Positions 51,295-60,300 of a stretch of DNA of 64,000 bases are shown here, piece after piece. The stretch is from Phycisphaeraceae bacterium (GTDB lineage: Bacteria > Planctomycetota > Phycisphaerae > Phycisphaerales > UBA1924): assembly GCA_019636795.1 (NCBI GenBank), contig JAHBWW010000002.1:620001-684000 (forward strand), read 5' to 3'. Made by a program: the position numbers and the translations under genes. The stretch's first letter is position 1. The number at the start of each line of letters is the position of its first letter. A model generated the notes under the pieces. It was not told the origin of the DNA. It worked only from the letters and a program-made list of their open reading frames with translations, and searched no databases.

Positions 51295-52641
51295 ATGAGC
51301 GCCCGTACTGCCCAGCGCAACAACTTTTTAGCCGGACTCTTTCTTGTCCTCGGGCTGATCTTTGCTGTCGTGCTGAGTTTCTGGACATCGGACATCTTTG
51401 ATCGCATCGGGTCGTTCCGGGTGTATGTGATCGACTTCTCGTTGCGCGACGGCGCGACGGGGCTTGAGAAGGGTTCGCCGGTGTTGCTTGGGGGCAAGTC
51501 GGTCGGGCGGGTCGAGCGCGTTGACTGGCTTCGAGAAGGACAGACACCCGATGGTCGCCAGATCGCCCGGTCGATCAGCGTCGAGGTCAAGGTTCGCACT
51601 GATGTCCCGCTGTATGACAATGCGCAGGCGTGGATCGAACGCCCGATCCTTGGCGGGCTTGCAGCGATCAACATCATCGATCCTGGCGGCCCGCACGACG
51701 GGAGCGCGCTGCTCGCGACCGGCGCGCGCATGGGTGGCAAACTCGCCCCGAGCCTGCTCGCGCAGGCGGGTTTCGGCCCTGAACAAGTCGAAGAGATGAA
51801 GTCGATCCTGCGCGAAGTCAATGCTGCTGCATCCGACATTGCCCAGATCACCGGCGCGATAGCACCGAATGCCGAATCGAACGTTTCGGATGTGTCGGCG
51901 ATGCTTGCGTCCGCGAGGCGAACCATCGAAATGGCCGAACATGACTACCGCTCGCTCTGGTCGCCCAAGGTCACCGCGATGCTCGACAAGGGCGTCGAGA
52001 TCAGCGAGGTGGCGCGCGAGATCGTCGATTCGGCGCTTGAAGGTGTGGGGGAGGCCCGCGGTGGCATCGAGGATGCGCGTGGCGTGATCCGCACTTCGCA
52101 GGAGATTCTTGACGATTCCCGCAGCAACATCGACACGATTCTGGCCAATATTGAAGATGCAACGCGCCACTTCAACGAGGTCACGCGCGAGGAGATCGAC
52201 CAGACCATCGCACGCGGACGCGCAGCTGTAGACGACTTTGGTCAACTGGGTGACTCGCTCAATCTGCTTGTCAACGAGCAGAGGCCGCATATTCAGGCCA
52301 CGATGACCAACGTGCGACTGGCCAGCCTCGACGCTCGGCTGTTCCTCGACGAGATCAAGGCTCAGCCCTGGCGCCTGCTGCGTCAGCCGAACAAGAAGGA
52401 ACTGGAGCGAGAACTGCTGTATTCGAGTGCGCGGGCTTATGCAGGCGCGGTCAGCGACCTGCGGGCTGCCAGTGCCTCGCTTGACAGCATTTTGAGGCAA
52501 ACCGAAACCGGCGGCACGCCCGTGCTTTCTCCCGAAGCCATTGCGTCGCTTCAGCAGCGGATCCACGATGCCTTTCAGACCTATCAGAGAGCGGAAAAAA
52601 CCCTGCTCGACGCTATTATCCACCATGCCCCCGCGCCATGA
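51295..52641 (+). CDS. MCE/MlaD-family lipid-transport protein
   Basis: 448 residues. One N-terminal membrane helix (NFLAGLFLVLGLIFAVVLSF) anchors it in the inner membrane. An MCE domain follows: VIDFSLRDGATGLEKGSPVL, GGKSVGRVERVDW, then ERPILGGLAAINIID. About 280 residues of mostly helical, coiled-coil-like sequence come after (EEMKSILREVNAAASDIAQI, ARGGIEDARGVIRTSQEILD, LDSILRQTETGG). This is longer than E. coli MlaD (183 residues) and nearer the PqiB/YebT or Mce-type long form. Such proteins make hexameric rings that pass lipids between membranes. It follows the MlaF-like ATPase gene by 36 bases. Confidence 0.88.
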   Translation: MSARTAQRNNFLAGLFLVLGLIFAVVLSFWTSDIFDRIGSFRVYVIDFSLRDGATGLEKGSPVLLGGKSVGRVERVDWLREGQTPDGRQIARSISVEVKVRTDVPLYDNAQAWIERPILGGLAAINIIDPGGPHDGSALLATGARMGGKLAPSLLAQAGFGPEQVEEMKSILREVNAAASDIAQITGAIAPNAESNVSDVSAMLASARRTIEMAEHDYRSLWSPKVTAMLDKGVEISEVAREIVDSALEGVGEARGGIEDARGVIRTSQEILDDSRSNIDTILANIEDATRHFNEVTREEIDQTIARGRAAVDDFGQLGDSLNLLVNEQRPHIQATMTNVRLASLDARLFLDEIKAQPWRLLRQPNKKELERELLYSSARAYAGAVSDLRAASASLDSILRQTETGGTPVLSPEAIASLQQRIHDAFQTYQRAEKTLLDAIIHHAPAP

Positions 52642-52667
52642 TGCGTGGAAGTTGTTAGGATGATGTC

Positions 52668-53273
52668 GTGGCACAACGCAGGCACCAGTACGAGCGAGCT
52701 TTCGAGGCGTACCTTCGCGCCCGCAAGATTCCGTACGTTGCTGTCAATGAGGCCAAGAAGGCGATTTTGCCTGATGGGACTCCGTTTCGCGTTGCCGGCG
52801 ACAACGGCACGCAAACGCTCAAATCGTTCGATTTTGTCGTGTATGGCTCGACGACGAACCTGCTTGTAGAGATCAAGGGCCGCAGGCTTGGTGCAACACC
52901 CTCACGCGCGGGCACCTCGGCCCGGCTCGAATCGTGGGTCACGCTTGATGATGTCGAATCATTGAAGCTTTGGCAACAGTTTTTCGGGTTCGGGTTTGAA
53001 GCGGCGTTGGTGTTTGTCTACCAGTGCGAGCTCCAGCCGCCCGACGGGTTGTTTCAGGAGGTTTTTGAGCACGCGGGGAAGTGGTTCATGCTCCGTGCGA
53101 TCTATCTGAACGCCTACGTTGAGCACATGCGAACCAGAAGTCCGCGGTGGCGTACTGTCCACCTGTCGGCGAGTGACTTTGAACGGTGCAGCCAGCCCTT
53201 CGGCCCGTCCCTCGTCGGGGCTGGGTCTGACGCGGGCCCGGAGGTTCCGGCGTTCGAGCCGCTGTCCGTGTAG
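52668..53273 (+). CDS. HYExAFE-type protein, PD-(D/E)xK nuclease-like
   Basis: 201 residues from GTG 52668. It begins RRHQYERAFEAYLRARKIPY, matching the H(Y)ExAFE motif for which a planctomycete-enriched family is named in NCBI annotation, as I recall. The next segment, LKSFDFVVYGSTTNLLVEIK followed by GRRL, has the Asp...Glu-x-Lys spacing of PD-(D/E)xK nuclease folds (FDFVVYG / VEIKGR). A charged surface and no signal peptide suggest a cytosolic protein. It follows the MCE gene by 26 bases. DNA cleavage is an inference from motif shape alone. Confidence 0.72.
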   Translation: MAQRRHQYERAFEAYLRARKIPYVAVNEAKKAILPDGTPFRVAGDNGTQTLKSFDFVVYGSTTNLLVEIKGRRLGATPSRAGTSARLESWVTLDDVESLKLWQQFFGFGFEAALVFVYQCELQPPDGLFQEVFEHAGKWFMLRAIYLNAYVEHMRTRSPRWRTVHLSASDFERCSQPFGPSLVGAGSDAGPEVPAFEPLSV

Positions 53274-53338
53274 ACTCTCATTCGCGGATTTCGACCCGCC
53301 CGCCTCGCGCGGGCCTGCAGGATCAGGAAAGGAACAGC

Positions 53339-53572
53339 ATGAAACGACCCGTCGGTACCTTGATCGCGATCGCCCTGACGTTTGGTGCTGTCGCCGCTTC
53401 GCACGCACCGGCGCAAATTGGCCAGCCTGCGCAGCCTCAGCAACTGCGCATCCCCAAGCCCGTCGGACAACCCAAGGCCACACCGATCATGACCATCTTG
53501 ACGGCCATCCTCGTCGGGGGTGTTGTCGTGATCGCGACGCTGCTACCGAGCAAGCGTGGCCACCAGGATTGA
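53339..53572 (+). CDS. Small exported or membrane protein of unknown function
   Basis: 77 residues from ATG 53339 (AGGAAAGGA upstream). A signal-like segment (GTLIAIALTFGAVAASHAPA) is followed by a Gln/Pro-rich linker (QIGQPAQPQQLRIPKPVGQP) and a second hydrophobic helix, IMTILTAILVGGVVVIATLL, ending in basic PSKRGHQD. It could span the membrane twice or be processed and anchored by the second helix. No family recognised. It is the first of three small genes between the HYExAFE and RicT genes. Confidence 0.68.
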   Translation: MKRPVGTLIAIALTFGAVAASHAPAQIGQPAQPQQLRIPKPVGQPKATPIMTILTAILVGGVVVIATLLPSKRGHQD

Positions 53573-53602
53573 CACACACCTCACACCGACAAGGAGTCTC
53601 AC

Positions 53603-53893
53603 ATGAAATCGCAGAACAATCGTGGGCTTGTCGTGCTCAACCTTGCACTACTGGCCATTCTCGGAGCCGTCACGCTCGTTCCGCAGGCCACGGCCCAGAA
53701 CGCCAATCGAGGCCGCGGCGAGTACACCATGGTCGCGGGCGATCTGGACACCGGCAGTTCCGAAGGCGTGTACATCATCGACTCGGTCAACGCCGAGATG
53801 ATCGTGCTGCGCTGGAACAACTCACGCCGTGTCCTTGAAGGCATCGGGTTCAGAAGTCTTCAGGATGACAGCAAGGCTCCCATCCGCCGCTAA
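53603..53893 (+). CDS. Small exported protein of unknown function (paralogue 1)
   Basis: 96 residues from ATG 53603 (AAGGAG upstream). A signal peptide (VVLNLALLAILGAVTLVPQ) ends near ATAQ. The mature part reads RGEYTMVAGDLDTGSSEGVY, IIDSVNAEMIVLRWNNSRR, then LEGIGFRSLQDD. This compact beta pattern matches the next gene's product (GAYTGMTANGGSTGELLFVI, DDRNEDLLVYSVQQARS, ELRARESL). The two look like tandem duplicates. Function unknown. Confidence 0.72.
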   Translation: MKSQNNRGLVVLNLALLAILGAVTLVPQATAQNANRGRGEYTMVAGDLDTGSSEGVYIIDSVNAEMIVLRWNNSRRVLEGIGFRSLQDDSKAPIRR

Positions 53894-53914
53894 ACGCGAG
53901 AAAGGAACTCAGGC

Positions 53915-54229
53915 ATGGAACACACTCAACAGAAAGCTGCTCGCGTAACACTTTCGATCACCGCTGCGATCCTCGGAGGTCTGATCCTCCTTCAGACTGT
54001 CGGCATCCCCAGCGCATCGGCTCACATGGTCTCGAAGACCGGTGCCTACACCGGAATGACCGCCAATGGCGGCTCGACCGGCGAACTGCTCTTCGTCATT
54101 GACGATCGCAACGAAGACCTGCTCGTCTACTCGGTCCAACAGGCACGTTCGGTCGAACTCCGCGCTCGCGAGTCGCTGCCCGAACTCTTCTCGATCGCCC
54201 GCAACCAGGCTCTGGGCGTTCGGCCTTAG
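53915..54229 (+). CDS. Small exported protein of unknown function (paralogue 2)
   Basis: 104 residues from ATG 53915 (GAAAGGA upstream). A signal-like helix (VTLSITAAILGGLILLQTV) precedes SASAHMVSKTGAYTGMTANG, then GSTGELLFVIDDRNEDLLVY and SVQQARSVELRARE. It shares order and spacing of motifs with the preceding gene. Probably periplasmic or surface-exposed; no catalytic residues are obvious. The RicT gene follows after 36 bases. Confidence 0.72.
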   Translation: MEHTQQKAARVTLSITAAILGGLILLQTVGIPSASAHMVSKTGAYTGMTANGGSTGELLFVIDDRNEDLLVYSVQQARSVELRARESLPELFSIARNQALGVRP

Positions 54230-54265
54230 ACCGGCCCCTTCCTCATTGATCTTTCTTGAAACCAC

Positions 54266-55570
54266 ATGCCCATCCTTCCGCTTCAACAGTTCGAAGATGA
54301 TCTCCTGTCCGCGCAGGAAGAAGCTCGCGCCATCGCTGCACTTCGTCCGCCTACGACCATCGTCGTCCGCTTCGGCGTCATGGGCATGGTCGGTGAGTTT
54401 CCTTACAAGGGAGACTCCACGCCGGGGTGCGGCTCCAAAATAGTCGTCCGCACCCAGAGAGGCATCGAGATCGGCGACATGCTCACCACCACCTGCCAGA
54501 ACTCGGGCTGCTCCAAGAGCATCTCGCGGCAGGAAATGCTCGAGTACATCGACCGCTCGGGCGGCCGGCAGTACCCGTTCTTCACCAATGGCCGGGTCAT
54601 GCGCGTGGCCACTATCGAGGACATGAAGCGGCAGGAGGAACTCGACGCCTCGCGCAAGGCCCTGCGCGACACGGCTCGAGAAGTTGTGCGCAGGCTGGGG
54701 TTTGACATTAAGGTGGTCGATGTCGAGCCAATTCTCAGCGGCGATCGCATCACAGTGTACTACACCGGCGAAGCCCGCATCGACCCTCGCTCGCTGGTGG
54801 CTGAACTTTCCACTGCGTTCAAGGTCAAGATCGATCTGCGCCAGGTCGGGGCGCGCGACGAAGCGCGTCTGGTTGCTGACTACGAGCGCTGTGGACAGTA
54901 CTGCTGCTGCAAGAACTTTCTTAAGGTTCTCAAGCCCATCAGCATGAAGGCGGCCAAGACGCAGAAAGCCACGCTTGACCCGCTCAAGATCAGTGGTCGT
55001 TGCGGCCGACTGATGTGCTGCCTGCGGTACGAAGAGCAGACCTACGAGGAACTGCGCAAGAACCTCCCTCGCCGCAAGACGCGTGTCGGAACGCCCGATG
55101 GCGATGGCATCGTCATCGATTCACAGATTCTCACGCAGCTCGTACTGGTCCGTCTCGACTCGGGCATCGATGTTGCCGTCCCGCTCGAAGAGCTCACTGA
55201 GCCAGGGCTCGAACAGGCACCGCCCAGGCCAGCCTCCCCGCCAGTGCGTGAGCCGCGCGTGCGGCCCATCAGCAGCAGCGGCAGCAGTGGTGCGCTCGCA
55301 GACCGTGTGCCCACAGCGGCCGAAGGCGATGCTTCGGCAACACCTGTGCGCAAAAAGAAGCGCCGTCGCCGCCGAAAGGTTGCAGGCGAGGATCAGCCGC
55401 TTGCGTCTGCCGAACCGCAAGCTCCGCGCGGCGATACTTCCCCCTCGGAGGATGGCCAGAGCGATCAGCCTCGCAAGAAGAAGCGGCGACGCCGCAAGCG
55501 TCGCCCCGGCGGTCCGGACTCGGGCCCTGCCTCGCCTGCCGATGATTCGTCCGACACGCCGCGCGATTGA
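54266..55570 (+). CDS. PSP1/RicT-family protein with long basic tail
   Basis: 434 residues. An N-terminal segment (TTIVVRFGVMGMVGEFPYKG) and the PSP1 core carry Cys-rich motifs: DYERCGQYCCCKNFLKVLKP and ISGRCGRLMCCLRYEEQTYE. These match RicT/YaaT, which with RicA and RicF binds Fe-S clusters and guides RNase Y in Bacillus. DKSL-like IKVVDVEPILSGDRITVYYT is also present. The last ~110 residues are disordered, with Lys/Arg clusters (KKKRRRRRK, KKKRRRRKRR) that may bind RNA. No ricA or ricF gene is adjacent. In a diderm the partner nuclease is unclear. Confidence 0.88.
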   Translation: MPILPLQQFEDDLLSAQEEARAIAALRPPTTIVVRFGVMGMVGEFPYKGDSTPGCGSKIVVRTQRGIEIGDMLTTTCQNSGCSKSISRQEMLEYIDRSGGRQYPFFTNGRVMRVATIEDMKRQEELDASRKALRDTAREVVRRLGFDIKVVDVEPILSGDRITVYYTGEARIDPRSLVAELSTAFKVKIDLRQVGARDEARLVADYERCGQYCCCKNFLKVLKPISMKAAKTQKATLDPLKISGRCGRLMCCLRYEEQTYEELRKNLPRRKTRVGTPDGDGIVIDSQILTQLVLVRLDSGIDVAVPLEELTEPGLEQAPPRPASPPVREPRVRPISSSGSSGALADRVPTAAEGDASATPVRKKKRRRRRKVAGEDQPLASAEPQAPRGDTSPSEDGQSDQPRKKKRRRRKRRPGGPDSGPASPADDSSDTPRD

Positions 55571-55588
55571 CCGCTCAGGAACTGCTGC

Positions 55589-57229
55589 ATGACCGAAAGT
55601 GCTCCGCCCTCGTCAATCAAAGAAACCCTCACGTCGATCATGATCGCGTTTATCGTTGCGCTGATCTTTCGCGGGTTTGTTGTCGAGGGGTTTCAGATTC
55701 CTACCGGTTCGATGGCTCCCACACTACTGGGCGCCAATATCCGTTCGCACAGCGAGCTGGGCGGCTACAACTGGGCCAGTGAAGCCTGGTACCCGGAAGA
55801 TCGCGGCCTGCCACCCGAGCGCCAGCAGCATGTCCATCCGACCGATCCCATGACCGGCGTCGAGATCGCGCCCGTCCGCCAGCGCATCCGCTCGGGCGAT
55901 CGGGTGTTTGTCTTCAAGTACCTCGAACCCATGCACAGCCCGCAACGATGGGACGTGACTGTTTTCAAGGTTCCGATCCGCACGAGCGAGAACTACATCA
56001 AGCGTCTGGTCGGTATGCCCGGCGAGCAACTCGCGCTGGTCGATGGCGATGTGTTCACGCGCCCGCTCGATGCGTCTGGCAGCGGACCCGCGGGTTGGTC
56101 GCAATCCGATTGGTCGATCGTGCGCAAGCCCGAGCGTGTTCAGCGGGCTGTCTGGCAACCTGTCTTCGACAGTCAGTTTGCCCCGCGACAGAGTGCGACT
56201 TTCCGTTCGCCGGTGCGAGGCAGCACCTCGGGCTGGACGGGCCTCGATGCCGGGCCGAGTTATACCTTCGGCGGTTCGGGCCCGACGCGCCTGGATTGGC
56301 TCGACCGCGTCTTTCGGCTCGACGACTACAACTCCTACAACGAACTGCCAAACTTCGGCCAGCGCTGGGACCGCTCGGACCAGAATTCCTTCCCAGTGTC
56401 TGACCTGTCGGTTTCCTTCGGCATCGAGCCCGTAGACGCGGCACGCTCGGCCGCAGTGTTGATCGAGACGCGAGGCCATCGCTTTCGCGCGATGATCGAA
56501 CGGGTCGGCGACGGTCGCGCGACGGCAAGCGTCGCGTTTCAGTCTATCGCGGACTCGAACGACGACTCCCCCTGGACCACTCTCGACTCGGCCGAGGTAG
56601 GAAGTGCGCTGGATTCGGGCCGCGTCACCAACGTCGATTTCTGGCATGTCGATCAGGCGCTGTGGTTGTGGGTTGACGGGCATCTGGTAGCGGGCGGACC
56701 GGAGCGCGGCGCGTATGAATGGGACATCGCCGAGCGACTGCGTAACAACACCGGCGAAGATCTGGCGGTGCGTCTGGACGCCGACACTTCGGGGAGCGTG
56801 CGGCTCATGGCTCCGTCGTTTTACAGCCCGCCCAGACTCGCGTGGGAGTTTGACGCTGGCTCGTTTGCGCTCCACCGGCTGGCGGTGAAGCGCGATCTGT
56901 TCTACCGCCCGACCGAGTTCCAGCGCACCAGTTGGATGGGCGAACCGAGCACGACCCCGGGCCGACCAGGGCTGGGCACGCACCCGGCCTCGCCGTTGAT
57001 CCTCGGGTCCGATGAGTTCTTCTTCTGCGGCGATAACAGTGCCCGCAGCCTCGACGGGCGCTCGTGGGGCGCTGCGCACCCAGCGATGCACGAGAAATAT
57101 CCCACGCCTCCCGGTGTCGTCCATCGCAACATGCTCATCGGGCGGGCGTTCGTGGTCTACCTGCCCGGACCCGAGCGGCACTTTGGCCTCCCGATCTTCG
57201 ACTTCGGCCGCATGCGCTGGATCTGGTAG
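55589..57229 (+). CDS. lepB: Signal peptidase I with a large internal insertion
   Basis: 546 residues. The N-terminal helix IMIAFIVALIFRGFVVEGF is followed by the catalytic PTGSMAPTLLG (Ser41) and ENYIKRLVGMPGEQLALVDG (Lys138). The box E equivalent GDNSARSLDGRSWG is at about residue 482, and the C-terminal HRNMLIGRAFVVYLPGPERH follows, so all catalytic boxes are present. Between about 160 and 470 an extra beta-rich, Trp- and Asp-rich region is inserted (SYTFGGSGPTRLDWLDRVFR, WHVDQALWLWVDGHLVAGG). E. coli LepB is 324 residues. The enzyme should cleave signal peptides at the outer face of the inner membrane. It starts 18 bases after the RicT gene stop. Confidence 0.9.
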   Translation: MTESAPPSSIKETLTSIMIAFIVALIFRGFVVEGFQIPTGSMAPTLLGANIRSHSELGGYNWASEAWYPEDRGLPPERQQHVHPTDPMTGVEIAPVRQRIRSGDRVFVFKYLEPMHSPQRWDVTVFKVPIRTSENYIKRLVGMPGEQLALVDGDVFTRPLDASGSGPAGWSQSDWSIVRKPERVQRAVWQPVFDSQFAPRQSATFRSPVRGSTSGWTGLDAGPSYTFGGSGPTRLDWLDRVFRLDDYNSYNELPNFGQRWDRSDQNSFPVSDLSVSFGIEPVDAARSAAVLIETRGHRFRAMIERVGDGRATASVAFQSIADSNDDSPWTTLDSAEVGSALDSGRVTNVDFWHVDQALWLWVDGHLVAGGPERGAYEWDIAERLRNNTGEDLAVRLDADTSGSVRLMAPSFYSPPRLAWEFDAGSFALHRLAVKRDLFYRPTEFQRTSWMGEPSTTPGRPGLGTHPASPLILGSDEFFFCGDNSARSLDGRSWGAAHPAMHEKYPTPPGVVHRNMLIGRAFVVYLPGPERHFGLPIFDFGRMRWIW

Positions 57230-57301
57230 ATGTTGGTGCCGGGGCGGTGCGCCCCGCTGGCCCGCGCCGACCTCAACAAGATCGCTGGCAATCGCGCGCG
57301 T

Positions 57302-60300
57302 TCAGCCACGGCCAACCGCCTCGGCAGGCTCGGCTGCGGGGGTCGAATCGCCCGTTGAACCGGATTCACTCGCGGGCGACGCGGAAGCGGGTTTGATCGG
57401 TCGCCGCACTGGTCTGGGTGAACGTGCCCTCTTTTCGAAGGCCAGCGCCATCCCTGCCCGCATGTCGAGCACGAGACTGAACACCATTGGCGCGAGTGCC
57501 AGCGTCAGCACGCTCGATGCCAGCAAGCCTCCGACAACCACGCTGCCGAGGCCTCGGTACATCTCGCTGCCTGAGCCGGGCGCAATGACCAGCGGCATCA
57601 TGCCCCCCACGCTCGTCAGGACGCTCATGAAGATGGGCCGCACGCGCGTGCGCACGCTCTTGCCGATTGCGTCGGCCGGAGCGAGCCCTTCTTCGCGCAT
57701 GAAGTTGAGCGACTGGTGCACGAGAAGGATGGCCGCGTTAACGACGACCCCAATGAGGATGAAAAACCCGAGCATCGTCAGCACGTCGAGTTGCTGAGGT
57801 GCCTTGGTTGGATCGGCCATCGACCACGCGTGCACGATCGCCAGCCCCGCGAACCCACCGACAATCGCCAGCGGCACAGTGAACATGATGACGAACGGAT
57901 AGACGAAACTCTCGAACAGCGCGGCCATAAGCAGGTATGTAACGACCAGAGCCCAGATGAAGCGTGCTTCGAGCAGATGCGGCGACGAAGCCAGCCCCGC
58001 CGTCAGACCACCGAGAACGGCCGCCATCAGCAGGCACCCGGCCGCGCCGTAGAGCGTCATTCTGCCGCGACCGACGCGCGCGACGCAGACCGCCGCCCCA
58101 GCAAGCCCCACCAGCAGGAACAGGCCAAAAAGCCCCCATGCTCCGCCGCGCGACACCCAGCCTTTGCCATCGCCTCGCCCGAACATTGCTGATTTGACGT
58201 CGTCAAGTTTGGCTGCTGTGCCTTCGAGGCGTGTGCGCATCGTGCGATCAATCAGCCCCGCGGCATGTGCTGGCGCGATCACTTTATCCTCAAGCGTCTG
58301 CATGACCGCTTCGAGTGGCTCGCCCGTCGGCGGCCTCACCGACACGGCAACGCTGGGCAACTGCTCGAAACGCCGAATCTGCTGGGCAGCGAGCGCGGGG
58401 ACGAAGTTGACGATCGAATCGATCGGCACTACGTCGCCTGCTGGCGTTGCAATCGGAATGTCGGCCAGCATTTCCTTGTATTCGAGCCTGCCGCCCGGGG
58501 GAACGACCATGATGTCCACCGTGTCCGATCCCAGTTTGTACTCGCCCGCGAATGCACCATCGAACAGCGCACGGATCGCGACCCCGAGCATCTCGGTCGT
58601 CAGGCCAAGCTGCCGCCCGCGCTCGTTGAGTTCGACCTGGAACTCCTGTTCGTCGATATTGAAGTTGCTGGGGTTGGCGCGCACGTTGCCAAAGCCGTAT
58701 TCGGAGCCGGCTGCCTGAAACATGAAGTTCGCAGCAGCCGTAACCCGGTCGAGCCGGGGGCCGCTGATCTCGATGTCGATGGTGTTGCCGCCACCGATGC
58801 CGCGCCCGAAGAGGCTGGTCTGAGCAGCACCGCCATAGCTGTCGGGCACGCCCATCATCGCGCCGGTGAGCAGCGACCCGATCGGGATGACGACCTGTTC
58901 GGCCTGACTTGTCGCTCCGACAAACATCAAGTCGCCGAACGCGCCGACAAAGAAATTGTCGACCGCGACCGGATCAAAAGGCCTGTCTGGTGCTTCCAAC
59001 CGAAAGATGGGAGGAAGCGACGCCAGCGATGCCGGATCGCTCTGTTTGGCTTTCATGTACGGCCCGACGACGCCCTCGATCTGCTGGGCGATGCGTTCCT
59101 TCTGCTCAACAGACAGGCCCGGAGGCGTGAGAAGGCCGCCAAAGACCAGGTTGCGGTTCCCCGCAGGAAGATAATCGAGCGGCGGCATGAGCCTGGCGCT
59201 GAGCACTACGCTGCCGACCATCAGCACGATGATGACGGTTGGCCGAATCAGCACGCCGCGCCAGCCCGTGATGGTCCATCGCACCAGCCGTTGCAACAGG
59301 AGGTTCATGCGTTCGAGCAAAGGAGCAACGCCGAAGAGGCTTGATACAGCACGCCCGGCCAGAGTCTTTGGCGGCGCAATCGACAGCCACCGCCCGCACG
59401 CAGGAATCACTGTGATCGACACGACAAGGCTCAGCATGACCGAGGCCACGATCGCCAGCGAGATGTCACGAAACAACTGCCCCGCTTCTTCCTCGATCGT
59501 CAGGACCGGAATGAACACCGCCGCTGTAGTGAGCGTTGAAGCCAGAATCGCACCCCAGACTTCGCGCGAGCCGCGATACGCGGCTTCGAGCGGCGGCAGT
59601 CCCTCGCGCAGTTTGCGGTCGATATTCTCAAGCACGACGATCGCGTTATCGACGACCATACCCACCGCGAACGCCAGGCCCGCCAATGAGATCACGTTGA
59701 GTGTTCGCCCGAGCGCCTGCATCACAAGAAACGTCCCGATCACCGAGATCGGAATCGCGATGAGCACGACCGCCGTCGGACGGATTGCCCGCAGAAACAG
59801 CAGCAGCACCAGCCCGGCCAGCACACCGCCGATGTACAAGTTCGTCTTGACCAGATTGATTGCCGATTCGATGTACATCGTCTCGTCGTAGACCTGCCGC
59901 AAACGCAGGTTCGGGCCCACCGCCCCCTGCCCCCACACGCCCCCGATGTTGGGCAGCACATCGGAGCGCACTTCCTCAAGCACCGCGCGCACATCGCGCA
60001 TCACGTTGACCACGTTGGCGTCGGACTGGCGAATCACGTTGATCGCGATCGACGGATGCCCGAGGCTGCGCACGAACCCGCGACGCTTCTGATAATCGAC
60101 CTCGACCTGTGCCACGTCGCGCACATACACCGGCAGCCCGCCGCGATACACGATCACCGTGTCGAGAATATCCTCGGGGCGGCTGAACTCGCCGACCAGT
60201 CGCACGCGATAGTCGCGCTTGCCCTCAGCGATGGTCCCTGCCGAGACGTTGCGGTTCTGCCCTCGCAATGCGCCAAGCAGGTCGCCGTACGTCAGTTGCC

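Noticed and set aside
55724-57181. A 485-codon minus-strand open frame antisense to the signal peptidase gene
   Set aside because: No recognisable motif and composition typical of an antisense shadow; the plus strand carries all signal peptidase boxes.
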